This document shows positions 1 to 10,439 of a stretch of 64,000 nt of DNA, piece by piece. The first letter of the stretch is position 1. Every line of letters starts with the position of its first letter. The position numbers and the translations under genes were made by a program. The stretch comes from Forficula auricularia (Eukaryota > Arthropoda > Insecta > Dermaptera > Forficulidae). The DNA lies in contig JALMQS010000426.1 in assembly GCA_024734495.1 (NCBI GenBank), forward strand, positions 310,001 through 374,000, read 5' to 3'. The notes beneath the pieces were generated by a model. The model made no database searches, was not told the DNA's origin, and was given only the letters and a program-made list of their open reading frames with translations.

Positions 1-480
1 TAACCTAGAATAACAAGTTTCAGCAGATATATGCCAATAATTTATTTGGGGTAAGTGTCCGTTTTTTTTTTGTTTTTTTTTTGTAAACTAATTATAAACT
101 TTACGAATTATAATTATAAAGTAAAATTACATTTTATTCGGTTGAACTCACTCAACATAGAGATAGAAAATAAATTAAATGATCTAGTTAATAGTTCCAT
201 AATGTTTCACCACATTTTATTCATTTATTTGTTTTGGGTTTATTGTTAATTTAATTTAACTTCCAAAAAAGGTCAAACGTGTTTTTTTATAACTAATGAA
301 TCAAGAGAAGTACACCGATAAGGTGGAGCACTTTTAAGCCTTGATATTACCTTTACGAACTTACGAAAAGAAGAAGAGTGTTTGGCGGTAGATGTGGAAA
401 AAATGAAATTGTTTCTACATCCAGGTCTTGAAGAACAGAACATTGTCAAAATCGGGATAGAGAGAGGCAAGGAGAGTTCC
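1..480. other. intron sequence, no recognised feature
   Basis: This stretch is A+T-rich with a T-run near 60-84. Short open frames here have no recognisable domain. I see no upstream exon of the channel gene in it. Confidence 0.5.
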
Positions 481-483
481 TAA

Positions 484-1061
484 GGCCCGATATTTTAATG
501 TCCGTTTATTCTTGAAATTAGCCTAAATCTTTGGTTTAGTATTTTTAGGTTTATTTCAATGTTCGTTTAAGGGCCGGTTGTATGTCGCAAAGTAAATGCT
601 TTTTTACAACTAACAAAGGGTCGATAGTAAATGGAGGGACTGGGATGGCCAATCAGCATGACAGGCACATTCACTTTGTTAGTTGTAAAAAGCTTTTAAT
701 TTGCGACATACAACCGGCCCTAAGAGTTGATCCGAAGAATAATCTCTGAAATCTTAAACGCTGCTTTGGGTGGCGATCGAATACTTAATCCTAAGATTAA
801 GATTGGTTCGCATGACAGCCACCAGGCTCATAACTAACAAATATAAAAATTTTAACCTCAAAAGTCGGCTTATTTTAAATGACTGCTATTGGTTGATTTT
901 TTCGAAAGCATGGTTGCCAAGTCGACATTTCACCAATTCTTCCGTTTAGCTAAGCGAAGCTTAAAATATGATTGAAATACGGGGAGCTGAGAAAAGCTCC
1001 GCTTAAATTTAATCTCCGCCTTGCTAATCTCAAGAATAAACGGACATTGAAATACCGGGCC
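484..1061. mobile_element. outer PIF/Harbinger-like MITE (nested pair)
   Basis: Terminal inverted repeats of about 42 bp begin GGCCCG at 484 and end CGGGCC at 1061. The shared block includes AATGTCCGTTTATTCTTGA. The direct repeat TAA flanks it at 481-483 and 1062-1064, which matches the 3-bp TWA target preference of PIF/Harbinger elements. There is no coding capacity. It is interrupted by a second element at 571-720. Confidence 0.75.
571..720. mobile_element. inner PIF/Harbinger-like MITE inserted in the outer one
   Basis: A 150-bp element whose ends are inverted copies of GGGCCGGTTGTATGTCGC followed by a T/A-rich stretch, with further pairing around ACAACTAACAAAG. TAA is duplicated at 568-570 and 721-723. 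It sits inside the element at 484-1061, so it is the younger insertion. Confidence 0.8.
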
Positions 1062-1064
1062 TAA

Positions 1065-1834
1065 GTTATAGAAATAAATGTAATAGCAAATAAATTGGTT
1101 TAGTACTTTTCCAATTAGACAACGAAAAGGTGTTTTTAATCAACGAATCACATGCTGATCGCAAAGCAACCTTATAGGAGAAACTTTATTTCATTTGGAC
1201 ACATACCATTATAGTATCATTAAAAAAGAGAGCCCAGATGCTTCAACGAATCAAAGAACTTATTAAAGGTCAATTCTACTATTAATCTCTCGTTTACGAA
1301 TTGCATCCACTGTTGTAAGAGAAATGTTGGAAGCACCTCTCCACAGATTCGAGCTATATTCGAGACATGGCGGATTTGGGTCTTAGAAGCGTATGAAATG
1401 TTGATGTGATAGCAACTTAAAAAATTATAATTTGTGTACGTTTTACAATCTTACAAGATTGTTACATAATTTATTTCCCATCTCTCTTAATCAGCGTTTT
1501 CTCAATCGGTAGTACTCATACCGTACAGACATGGATGGTGGTCTTGATCATTTATTTGAGAATATAGTTTCAAAAAACTTTCCTTTGTCATCAGTTTAAA
1601 TCGAATTTATTAATCTTCGTGAAATAATTATATTAGAATGAAGAAAATAAAAGCAAGCATTTTAAAACGGTTTTTAAATCTTTTTAATGATAGAAGGATA
1701 TAAAATACAATTCTCTATTTTCTCCCCCTGTTTTTTTTTTTCTTTAAATTTTTTTTATCTAATATAATATTTGAAATTCTTAACAAGACGTTTCGGGTCA
1801 GAGGGTATTTTTATTTCAATACAGTCTTAAGGAG
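1065..1834. other. intron sequence, no recognised feature
   Basis: A+T-rich, with T-runs near 1730-1755. I see no domain, RNA or bounded repeat. The stretch around 1230-1390 is less A+T-rich and could be old LINE sequence, but I cannot show it. Confidence 0.4.
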
Positions 1835-2380
1835 GTTCTTTCGCGACAATTCACACAAAAAGTTTTAGCCTAGTAACCACTCTATAAATATGAACGGAAC
1901 TAAAATTTTAGGTTATGTTTTTTTAACGTGACTGTCCACTCACACTACGAAATCTCTATATGGATACACACATACTTACCGGATCGTTTCCAAGCCATTA
2001 TGCTTATATCCCCTCCACTAAAAATAATCGCCCAAATATGTTTTTTTTTATTTTTATCAAAACTACGTGGTAAATAATTTCAATTTTTTTTAAGTTACTC
2101 CGAATATATTAGTCTAAGAAATATTAGTTTTTCATCAAGATGGTGAAGGTCCTTCAATGAAAAAAAAATAAAATAATGATCATTTCCTCACCCTTTCCTT
2201 ATCTACCCTATGTAAAAAATGTCATTTTTAATTGCAATTAGTTCATGTTTGGTGTGGTAAATCGTCTTCAAATTTTAACAGTATGTGTATTATGCTTTTA
2301 ATGACTTATATTCGAAATTTCAAAGACTTCTTGAATTTTTGTATTTGTGAAAGAACTATCTTAAGATAAATTCTATTAAG
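1835..2380 (+). repeat. dispersed repeat copy, inverted relative to 26025-27780
   Basis: From about 1835 (AAGGAGGTTCTTTCGCGAC) to 2380 this matches, in reverse complement, parts of 26025-27780. It includes a short Jockey-like segment at 1981-2055 that starts at GGATCGTTTCCAAGCC. The second copy has a longer Jockey segment and also carries the minisatellite MITE at 26908-27646. Here the MITE is absent, so this copy serves as an empty site around 1935-1945. Confidence 0.7.
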
Positions 2381-2518
2381 AAAATAATAACAATATGTAT
2401 TATATAATGAGTACCAATGCTAAGAATCTGGCCAATTTAGCGTAATTGTGGCTGGTGAGAAATTCTTAAAAAATTTATTTTGTTTTCAAATAGGTATATT
2501 ATACTTTTTTATAAATCA

Positions 2519-2548
2519 ATATATATATATATATATATCTATATATAT
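2519..2548. repeat. (TA)n microsatellite
   Basis: An AT dinucleotide run directly precedes the foldback element. A second short AT run lies at its far end near 3149-3160, which suggests insertion into an AT tract. Confidence 0.8.
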
Positions 2549-2580
2549 GTTCATTGAGGTTTCCGCGAATGGGTTCTATG

Positions 2581-3147
2581 TCATTAGAGATTTTTTGTGT
2601 TTTCTTCCGCTTAAGTTTGAGAGTTTTTCTCGACGTTTTGGCTCTCCTTTTCTCCGCCATTTTCAAGAGAAGGAGAGGGTGGTCTACGTGGTCTTAGCCT
2701 CGTTGTCCAGGGTTCGCTTGGGGAGTATCTTCCGAGTGAATACCTTCATTCTGGAAGACTGGGCGGATTAGGAGATTTTGGGAGGTTTTGGGTGTTTTGT
2801 GGCTGAGGGCTGATTACTTAGGGTGTGGCGGCATGACGTCTCGGCTGTCACTGCTTCGTGAACACTGGGCATTATCGATACGTTCACTGTCACTGTTTTT
2901 GAACGTATTGACAGTGCCCAGTGTTCTCCAAGCAGTGACAGCCGAGATGTCAGCCGCCACATCGTAAGTAATCCACCCCCAACCACAAAACACCCAAACC
3001 TCCTAAATCTCCCAATCCACCCAGTCTTGAATGAAGAAATTCACTCGGAAGACCCGCTCCCTCTCTTGAAAATGGCTCCAAAAGGAGAGCCGAAACGTCG
3101 TGAAAACTCCCAAACCCACGGCGCGAAACCCGTAAAATCTCTAATGA
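2581..3147. mobile_element. foldback element with hammerhead-like motif in both arms
   Basis: Two long inverted arms (about 2581-2885 and 2893-3147) meet at a centre near 2888. They begin and end with CATTAGAGATTTT and its complement. The arms share blocks such as TCGGCTGTCACTGCTT and CTTCCGAGTGAAT. Each arm holds a motif of the form TTGAAAATGGC, hairpin, GCCNAAACGTC (2632-2667 on -, 3065-3099 on +). There is no coding capacity, and the open frames here are side effects of the symmetry. Confidence 0.75.
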
Positions 3148-3604
3148 TATATATATATACCAAAATGGTAACACAATTAGTGATTTCTAAATACCTACTG
3201 GAAAATTATAGGTAATTCATTTTCAAATGGGTCACTTAAAATGACCAAATGGGTCAATCAATGACCCGCGGATCATAATTTGCCGACGTTATATTAGGGT
3301 GTGCTATACAAATAGAATAACCATGAATAGATGACTAGGATAGTCATGGGATTTATTAAACAGACGATTAAATGAAAAATTAAAATTAGTGACCCAAAAA
3401 ATTGGACTACTTTTATTTTTCCTTATTAAAAGTCGCAACATTAGTTAAAGGAAAAGGTACAGATTTATCGTAGAAAATACAAGTGTCATTTGAAATCTAC
3501 ATGTGTAGAATGGATTGTAACTAAGATAATAATTAAAAAATAATTTATATAAGTGATTTAGAAACAAGACGAATATATAACAGTTTTTTTCTTCTTATTT
3601 TCAG
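3148..3604. other. end of upstream intron
   Basis: A+T-rich intron ending in a T/C-rich tract and the acceptor TTTTCAG at 3598-3604. A small cluster of GGGTCA and TGACCC words lies at 3228-3270, with no clear meaning. Confidence 0.6.
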
Positions 3605-3814
3605 GTGATACTATCGTTATTTGGTTCGCCCTCGACTACCTCGCGGACTTTATTTATGTGGTAGATATCGCTTTTCACTTTAGAACTGGTTACCTTGAAG
3701 ACGGTGTGCTACAGACTGACTCGACCAAACTCCGCCAGCATTATATGAATTCGACCACGTTTTATATCGACTGCCTTTGTCTTCTGCCACTCGACTTTCT
3801 CTACTTATCAATCG
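3605..3814 (+). CDS. Cngl: CNG channel exon A: S2 to S3
   Basis: Internal coding exon. The frame starts after two bases that complete the previous codon and ends with one base of the next (phase 1 at both ends). It encodes visible residues 1-69: an S2-type segment with ALDYLADFIYVVDIAFHFR, a linker GYLEDGVLQTDSTKLRQHY, and S3 with FYIDCLCLLPLDFLYL. These are the signature S2 and S3 of insect cyclic nucleotide-gated channels of the Cngl type. The acceptor is TTTTCAG before 3605 and the donor is GTCAGT at 3815. It joins in frame to the exon at 35361, giving an S3-S4 junction of SIGFNSILRAFR. The earlier exons are outside the window. Confidence 0.96.
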
Positions 3815-3849
3815 GTCAGTGATTTTTTTAATATTTTTTCATTTTTATA

Positions 3850-4085
3850 TCATAATAATAATAAATCTTTATTAGCTATTTTCTGCATATATATCATACA
3901 ATTAAACAAATATATATATGGAATTTGTTTTTAAATAATACATTCAATTTTGAAATACAAAAGGTAAAGATAATTAATACATTCTAAAATATAACATATA
4001 ATAATAATAAACATACAAATGTATAATACACAATAGATGACAATAATTAAATAAACAGATATATTCATATATAGGTATATAATCT
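3850..4085 (-). repeat. possible LINE 3' end
   Basis: Read on the - strand this ends in AATAAAGATTTATTATTATT, the kind of tail seen at the 3' ends of CR1- and Jockey-type LINEs. It lies downstream, in the - direction, of the LINE coding fragment at 5162-5515, with microsatellites and a G-rich block between. Whether the two are one element is not shown. Confidence 0.35.
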
Positions 4086-4112
4086 ATTCTTATTAAACGA
4101 GCAAAAATTATG

Positions 4113-4118
<6 letters not shown>

Positions 4119-4168
<50 letters not shown>
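4119..4168. repeat. (TA)n microsatellite
   Basis: Uninterrupted AT dinucleotide run of about 50 bp. Confidence 0.9.
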
Positions 4169-4173
<5 letters not shown>

Positions 4174-4199
4174 TTATATATTTGTATCTTAGTTCTATT

Positions 4200-4767
4200 T
4201 TGAAAACGGCTCTACCGATTTTGATGAAACCAACTCTATTAACAAGTTTTGTGGATGAGAAAACGATCTGGCTAGGTCAGGACCTCGACAAATTTCATCT
4301 TAATTGATATATTCTTAATTAAAGTAATTATTTATAGATTAAAATCTCAATAAAAATTTTGTTTACATTTTTTTCAATTATCTTTTATTTATTAATTGGT
4401 TATTTAATTTTAAAACCCACTAATAGGTTATAATAAATATTATTATATCGTATTAAAATTAGGATTGTTTTTTTTTTAATTAACAGGTGGCTAAATCATA
4501 ACATTACAAGTGGATTTATAACAAAACAGGTGTATTTACAAATAAAGTGGTTGAAGTGGCTTTTTTATATAAATTGGAAACAAATCTTATTTAATTTTGT
4601 GTTTTTATTTCAGATTCTATACGATTATTTTTTTTATTATTATTTTCCTATTTATTTTTTATAATATTTATCAATATGAACGAATGTGGGCAAATTGTGT
4701 ACGAGTGTTTACTCAACAAATATACACATAATATGCAGACCATTAGAAAGCTAGAAATGCAAAAACT
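4200..4767. other. intron sequence with fragments of dispersed repeats
   Basis: The block GAAAACGGCTCTACCGATTT near 4202 recurs in related form near 34935 on the other strand, so it is dispersed repeat sequence. The rest is A+T-rich with nothing recognised. Confidence 0.45.
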
Positions 4768-4912
4768 ATGTGCGGGGTGGGGAGGGATATGGGAGGTGCA
4801 GGAGGTGGGGTTGGGGTGCGGCGGGGCGGAGTGAGGGTGGCGGTGGGGATGCAGTGGTGGAGGCGAGGTGCGTGGTTTGTGTGTGGGGGGGTGGGGGTCC
4901 AGGGGGCGTGTA
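4768..4912 (+). repeat. G-rich block, dispersed repeat family
   Basis: About 145 bp of strongly G-rich + strand with many GGGG and GGGNGGGG runs. It follows CTAGAAATGCAAAAAC and is followed by a TATATATATTTG junction. The same arrangement recurs at 12425-12500 and 41535-41566, and in reverse (C-rich) at 35850-36270. It could form G-quadruplexes on the sense strand. The open frames across it are low-complexity. Confidence 0.7.
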
Positions 4913-4972
4913 CTATATATATTTGTATTTTTTTTAATTTGGTTACCGTGCATCGCTTAGGCTCCGTGTACT

Positions 4973-4980
<8 letters not shown>

Positions 4981-5050
<70 letters not shown>
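4981..5050. repeat. (CA)n-(TA)n compound microsatellite
   Basis: A 30-bp CA run (4981-5010) is joined through TG to a TA run of about 40 bp. Confidence 0.95.
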
Positions 5051-5053
<3 letters not shown>

Positions 5054-5161
5054 CCCAACATATACCTACATATACACCCTTACAACAACAAGGAATATAC
5101 AATTTATAAATACTAATTGACGAGATGATTTTTTACTTTTGTTGTGACAAAAGTAATAGTC

Positions 5162-5515
5162 TCATCTCTCTTTGAATGCAACTAGGGTCTTAAGTTTTTT
5201 TATATATTCGGGTAGGTTATTGTATGCTCTTAAGCCCTTATAAAATACATTATTCATTGTACTTGCTTTATTGACTCTACTCAAGTAGAAATCACTTCTC
5301 TGTCTTGTCCCGTATGAATGTGTGGGATTCGTTTCATTTAATATGTCTATCAGATATTCAGGTGCTAATTGATTCCTAATTTTATAAATAAATACCATAA
5401 CCTGCATTTCTATACCATTCTTAACATCAAGCCACTCCAATGTATCATGCATTAATTTTACTTTTGTAAATTTATTGCACTTTAATATATTCCTCATGGC
5501 TTTGCTTCTGTAGTC
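5162..5515 (-). pseudogene. LINE ORF2 C-terminal fragment (CR1/Jockey-like)
   Basis: The - strand frame reads about 110 residues with the look of the C-terminal region of a CR1/Jockey-type reverse transcriptase: LEWLDVKNGIEMQVMVFIYK, then NQLAPEYL, SYGTRQRSDFYLSR, and FYKGLRAYNNLPEYIKKLK near the end. The spacing of YGTR to NNLPEYIK is typical of the LINE tail after the thumb region. No endonuclease or catalytic FADD block is present, so this is a 5'-truncated dead copy. It lies antisense in the intron. Confidence 0.75.
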
Positions 5516-5929
5516 AATTATCTTAAATCACATAAATAGGGTCCTGATTTAATATTAATTGTTTTATATCCTATTTCTTCAAAAAATATAATTTTCGCCT
5601 TTTCTACATAATCTCGAAAGAATAATGACTCGGCTAGAACGACAAAATTATGTTTTTAAAGGCTACAGGTAGCGGAAATAGCTCTAGGCCTTCCTCAACA
5701 GATAAGCACCTCAGTGGCCTCTATAATATAGTTACTGTATTTAAAATTATTAAATACAGTGACTCATTCTCTATAATAAGAATATTCTAATAAGGACATT
5801 ACTGTTTCACCTGGCAGAATAGTCTGCTACAATTTTCTAAAGTTCATGTTCCATTATGCTTCAGAATTTCGATTGTCAAAATAAAATAAATAGCTTTCTA
5901 AACAATTTAATATTAATAACTAAAAAATA
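5516..5929. other. intron sequence, no recognised feature
   Basis: A+T-rich. I see no bounded repeat or coding remnant here apart from the start of the element at about 5930. Confidence 0.4.
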
Positions 5930-6042
5930 TATAATTTATAAAGAGAAGCAAAGAGGTTGTCCCCAGCTTGATGCAAATAAACATACACACATATATATAT
6001 TGAAATTATATATCTGTATATATATATTATTTATTTGTTTGA

Positions 6043-6076
6043 GACTATAGTTTCGAGGTCTTGGCCCCATCATCAG
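6043..6076 (-). ncRNA. hammerhead ribozyme-like motif
   Basis: On the - strand: CTGATGA, one extra T, a hairpin of GGGG/CCTC type, CGAAACTATAGTC. This matches the hammerhead order CUGANGA, stem II, GAAA, short stem III (C-UAUA-G), UH with a GUC cleavage site. One extra base lies between CUGAUGA and stem II. Confidence 0.5.
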
Positions 6077-6301
6077 TATTTTAGTTATAAATATTATTTT
6101 TCCATGGTATCATATCGTGAGGATATTGAAAATTTCTTGAAAATTTTTCCTTCTTTCAGCAGAATATCCCAGGTAGAAATTCAAAAAACCTAATTCTACC
6201 TGGCTATTCAGCTGAGAAAGAAGGAAAAATTTTTAAAAAATTTTCAATATCCTTTGCAATACTGATCCCATGAAAAATAATAATATTAAAAATTAAAAAG
6301 A

Positions 6302-6338
6302 CTGGATGACGAGGGCCAAGCCTTCGAAACTATGAGTC
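6302..6338 (+). ncRNA. degenerate hammerhead-like motif
   Basis: Mate of the 6043-6076 motif in the opposite arm. The core has an inserted G (CTGGATGA), stem II pairs GAGGG with CCTTC, and GAAACTATGAGTC follows. It is likely inactive because of the core insertion. Confidence 0.45.
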
Positions 6339-6604
6339 TCAAACAAATAACATATATATATATATATATATATATATACTTATATACATATATATAATTT
6401 CGATATATATGTGTGTATGTTTATTTGCATCAAGCAGAGGACAACCTCTTTGATTCTCTTTGTAAATCAACAACTCTGCTACTCTCGGCAAAACAAAAAC
6501 TTTTCAATTATATAATTTATAAATTGTTTTGCAAACTCTACCAAACTCTACCAATATTCGAAATTTCAGCATTCTAGAATCAGCGGAAGTACCGTAGAAT
6601 TTTG

Positions 6605-6631
6605 ATGAGTCAGTCAGTCAGTCAGTCAGTG
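6605..6631. repeat. (CAGT)n microsatellite
   Basis: About six tandem CAGT units. A looser CTGACTGA cluster occurs in a related dispersed repeat near 12645. Confidence 0.85.
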
Positions 6632-6677
6632 ACGAAAAAGCCTATCTTTGGCTTCTTCTAACAAGGACGGTATAAGC

Positions 6678-7004
6678 CAGTGATTCTCAACCACTGTGCC
6701 GCGATATTCTTGAAGTGTGCCGCCACTGCTAGGCAATGGTCCCTCCCGAATTGAAAATTATTTATTTGTTTTACATTTCTTTATCAATTGGCACTATAAT
6801 TAATCCAAATATTTATTAAATCATTTGAACTGAAGAAGTAGGAACATTTTTACAGGATGCAGAATGTCCTATGATCATTTTATAGGTAACATCAATCAAT
6901 AAACCAAATAAAATTCTATTTATTTATTTTATTGTTAGTGTGCCGATCAAATTTTTAAATGATTAAAAGTGGTGCCGTGACGAAAAAAAGGTTGAGAATC
7001 ACTG
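6678..7004. mobile_element. non-autonomous hAT element
   Basis: Terminal inverted repeats CAGTGATTCTCAACC (6678-6692) and its complement (6990-7004). The exact 8-bp target duplication GTATAAGC lies at 6670-6677 and 7005-7012. The CAGTG ends and 8-bp duplication are diagnostic of hAT. It is 327 bp with no transposase. Confidence 0.93.
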
Positions 7005-7012
7005 GTATAAGC

Positions 7013-7794
7013 AATAGGAATATGAAATTTGCTAATTTACTTAACCTTATGGACCAGTATTGTGGGAAAAAATTCAGTCATTTAGAATTTTCCAGTGAGA
7101 AGTTACAGAGGTGTCAAAATGACTCAAGTTGCTTCCTGTAAAGTGTAAAGTGTAGTCTGGCAGAGTGCACGCCCGCTTGAATCGAATTTGGCTGGGGCAC
7201 TGCCCCCCCGTGCCCCCAGATTCTGCGTCTCACGAAATATACAAAGTAGCCTTCCTTCAACTATTATTCCACTTCGAAAATCAATGAAATTTTCATTAAA
7301 TAAATTACTATTACGATAAAGTAGATGTATGAAAAAATTAAATAATATCTAGAAATTTATCTTATCTATTTAAAAGTAATTTTTTTGAAAAAGAATTACT
7401 TATAACTTAACAAAAGAGAATTGTTCTTTTTTTTTAAGATAAAATTTCTATCTATAAAAGGAAATTTTTACTGATTTGAAAAAAATGATGAGAGTCAGGC
7501 ATTCGGGAAAAATCTCATTCTATCAGATATATTCTTCTCTTTCTATTCAATTCCATTTGTATTCTATCATTCTTTTTCTTATTTATTCTTCCAAGTGTGT
7601 TAACAACGAGAGAATGCTAAAAAATTCAGTTTTCGATTTAATATATTATTTGAAATATGGAGCCAACAAACTCATTTTAAGAACGTCTGAATAAATGGAA
7701 TTTTAAATTAAAATAAACTACAACGGATCGTTGCTAAACTTTATTCAAATTCATTTGAAATATTAATATGTTCATTCCTTTATTATTAATCAGA
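7013..7794. other. intron sequence, no recognised feature
   Basis: Mostly A+T-rich. A G/C-richer patch at 7150-7235 (GGGGCACTGCCCCCCCGTGCCCC) has local inverted symmetry but no clear identity. Confidence 0.4.
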
Positions 7795-9270
7795 TATCAC
7801 TGGCTATTTGCAATCCATGTTGAATTAAATTCAAAAATAGACATCGATTCTAATCTAATACTTGAGGAATAACCATTTTACATTGGATTTTTGAAGTTTC
7901 GATTATTATTGGTAACCATTGCTGAAGACATGGAGGAATTGACTTAAAATCAAAAATAAAGATCGATTCTTATCTAATACTAAAGGAATAACCTTATTCC
8001 ATTCCAATTTTGATGTTTTTAACCGACTTCAAAAAAGGAGGAGGTTCTCAATTCGACTGAATTTTTTTTTGTGTGTCTATGCTACCTCATATCTTCGCCA
8101 ATTGTTAACCGATTTTGATGATTTTTTTGCATTGGGTTCAGTCTAGTTTCTGATTGGTCCCGTTTTTTTTCATTGGTATTGGACCTTTTTTGATATGTTT
8201 GTTCAGGCATAACTTCTTTGTTTATGAACCGATTTTAATGATTCTTTTTTTATTGGAAAGAGGGTACCTTAGGGGTAGTACCATATTAATTTGGTCAAGT
8301 TCTGAAGATATGATCAATGACGAAATAACGTAAATCTCCAATTTTTATGACCAAATAATCGAAATTATAATAAATAAAATCTTTAATAAAATAAATCTTA
8401 AAACATTCATTTAAAACCCGCAAACGTTTCGAGAGAATTTCTATATTTATGAATTGAATTTTATTATCATTTTCTGATTCATTCGCCCGACGCTTTCTCT
8501 TACGAGATGCATGCAAGGTATTATATTAAGTCACTATTAATAACATCACTAAAAAGAGAAAAATAAAAATAATGTTTATAAAAAACTAAAACCGACTTTA
8601 AAAAAATTAAATGGAACAAATAAAATAATAATAACTTAAAAATAAAATAAAATACACTAAAAGGTATAAAATAATTATCTTATTTAGTTACAACTAAACG
8701 ACGAAATATTAACATGAAATTACTTTTTGAAGTCGGTGCCAAACATATACATTTTATGAATCGCACTCGACGGAACTTACTTTTAGTACGTTTGGCGAGT
8801 ACGCTCGCTTATATAGTTTGATTTGGCACCGACTTCAAAAAGTAATTTCATGTTAATATTTTGTCGTTTAGTTGTAACTAAATAAGATAATTATTTTATA
8901 CCTTTTAGTGTATTTTATTTGATTTTTTAAGTTATTATTATTTTATTTGTTCCATTTAATTTTTTTGAAGTCGGTTTTATGGCTATTAATGGTAACCTAG
9001 GATTAAATTAGAATCGATCGTTATTTTTTATTTTAAGCTGAATTCTCCATGTCTTCAGCAATGGTTACCAATAATAATCGAAACGTCAAAAATTCAATGT
9101 AGAATTGTTTTCCCCAAGCATTAGATGAGAATCGATGGCTATTTTTGATTTTAAGTCGATACCTCCATGTCTTTAGCAATGGTTACCAATAATAACCGAA
9201 ACGTCAAAAATCCATTATAGAATGGTTATTCCTCAAGTATTAGATGAGAATCAATCGTTATTTTTGCTAC
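7795..9270. repeat. inverted arrays of a 119-bp tandem unit around a palindromic element
   Basis: On the right side two to three direct units lie at about 9000-9120, 9121-9239 and 9240 onward. The exact period of 119 bp is seen from the recurring start TTAGATGAGAATC. Each unit contains a GGTTACCAATAATAACC-type hairpin followed by GAAACGTC (9053-9087, 9171-9205). On the left (7840-8015) the same units occur in reverse orientation. The AACCGACTTC element at 8021-8976 sits between the two arms. Confidence 0.75.
8021..8976 (+). mobile_element. AACCGACTTC palindromic repeat, copy A
   Basis: Starts AACCGACTTCAAAAAAGGAG and ends TTTTTGAAGTCGGTT. The 3' half (8588-8976) is a long palindrome centred near 8785, where TTTTTGAAGTCGGTGCCAAA faces its complement. 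Three other copies lie at 16490-17413, 19671-20755 and, reversed, 24313-25374. I see no coding capacity or convincing target duplication, and the superfamily is not assigned. Confidence 0.8.
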
Positions 9271-10439
9271 AAAACGAACATTTACATTTTTTAGGAATAT
9301 ATGGTATATACATATATATAAAACGCACTATTATGTAAAAAATTCAAGTAAGTACTTTTTATATAATCGTGTCATATTTGATCTGATATTTTTCATGACT
9401 TCAAATATCCGTTTGGAATGAATTAGTTGGAGGATGCTGGGCCCCTCTTGACTAAGGCCCTGATGCATGGCTGAATAGTAAATATGGTTTAATATCTAGA
9501 AATGCACAATTTTTAAAATATTTTCAAAATTTCTCCCTCCATAGATTTCATCCTTATATGGTGAGTGAACACGACAAGAGAATCATTTGTCGTTCGACTC
9601 TTTCCCAGGCAAGAGTATGAACATGACAATGAATCAGTTCACTTGTGACTCTCTCTAGGAAACTTTGTGAGAAATTCTTTAAGAATGTTCTGAATCAAAT
9701 TATATGACTTTTCATTAAAAGTCGTAAACAGCGATTTTTTTCAAATTAGTTAAACAATGTCTCGAATAAAATGAAATGTCTTTTGATTAAAAATCCTTAA
9801 TTTTCAAAAATTTTCCATTTTGTTTCTTATTAAAAATTGATCAAGTTATTATTTGTAATAATAAAGCCAATTTGTTTTTTGCTTGCTGACATTTCTCAAT
9901 GTTTTCTTTCTTAATATTTTATGAGAAAATTTATATATGAGATTTTATATCATCGTGTGCCTTTAATTTCATGCATAATAATGTTTCTATTATTCAAAGA
10001 ACATTTGTAAAATAAGTAGAAAATAAAATTATAAATTCGAGTGTTAGTTAGTTGAGTGTTCTTATTTTCTACGAGATCCTGAGAATCTGATTTCAATATT
10101 AGCGGCTGAAGGTAAACTTCACAACCATGCCATTTATTTTTCGATATTCCCACATATTTGTATTTTCATTTAAATAGTTAATAATTAATTTATACAACAA
10201 TTCTATGTTTTATTTTAATTACAATTCTCAAACTATTAGTAATAAAGCAGATACCCTCCTCTCTTAGGAATTTTTACTTTTATTTATTTTTTAACCCCCC
10301 ACCTTTCCTTCCCCATTTCGGAATACTATCAATTTTTTCTGGATAGTCATTGCTGTAAGGTCTTAGAGTCTACCTAAAAGAAATTCGTAACAGATCGAAT
10401 AAAGTGTCTAGACTCTAGAACTTATACCCATAAATTTAT
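9271..10439. other. intron sequence with one repeat unit
   Basis: A block at about 9328-9420 (GCACTATTATGTAAAAAATT to TCAAATATCCG) recurs at 10449-10545 and belongs to Penelope-like family 1. The rest is A+T-rich with nothing recognised. Confidence 0.45.

Larger units (their letters stand above)
5930..6500. mobile_element. Penelope-like family 1, inverted pair
   Basis: Two copies of one repeat face each other around a centre near 6200. Each arm runs, outside to inside: AGAGGTTGTCC, TTGATGCAAATAAACATAC, a TA-rich tract, TTATTTGTTTGAGACTATAG and a hammerhead-like core. The centre pairs TTTTCCTTCTTTC with GAAAGAAGGAAAA. The repeat recurs whole or in part at 10440, 27950, 34985, 58565, 59150-59830 and 61690. 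No reverse transcriptase or GIY-YIG frame is present here. Assignment to Penelope-like elements rests on the ribozyme-like core and inverted arrangement. Confidence 0.65.

Noticed and set aside
24..3604. Search for an upstream channel exon (S1 region)
   Set aside because: No stretch with the expected S1 hydrophobic pattern and phase-1 donor was found. The short frames here do not resemble CNG channels.
4768..5109. A Gly/Val-rich 113-codon frame
   Set aside because: It is translation of the G-rich block and CA/TA microsatellites.
8295..8516. A 73-codon frame with a basic N-terminus (RKRKRRANESENDNK)
   Set aside because: It lies inside the AACCGACTTC repeat and decays in copies B, C and D, so it is not a conserved protein.
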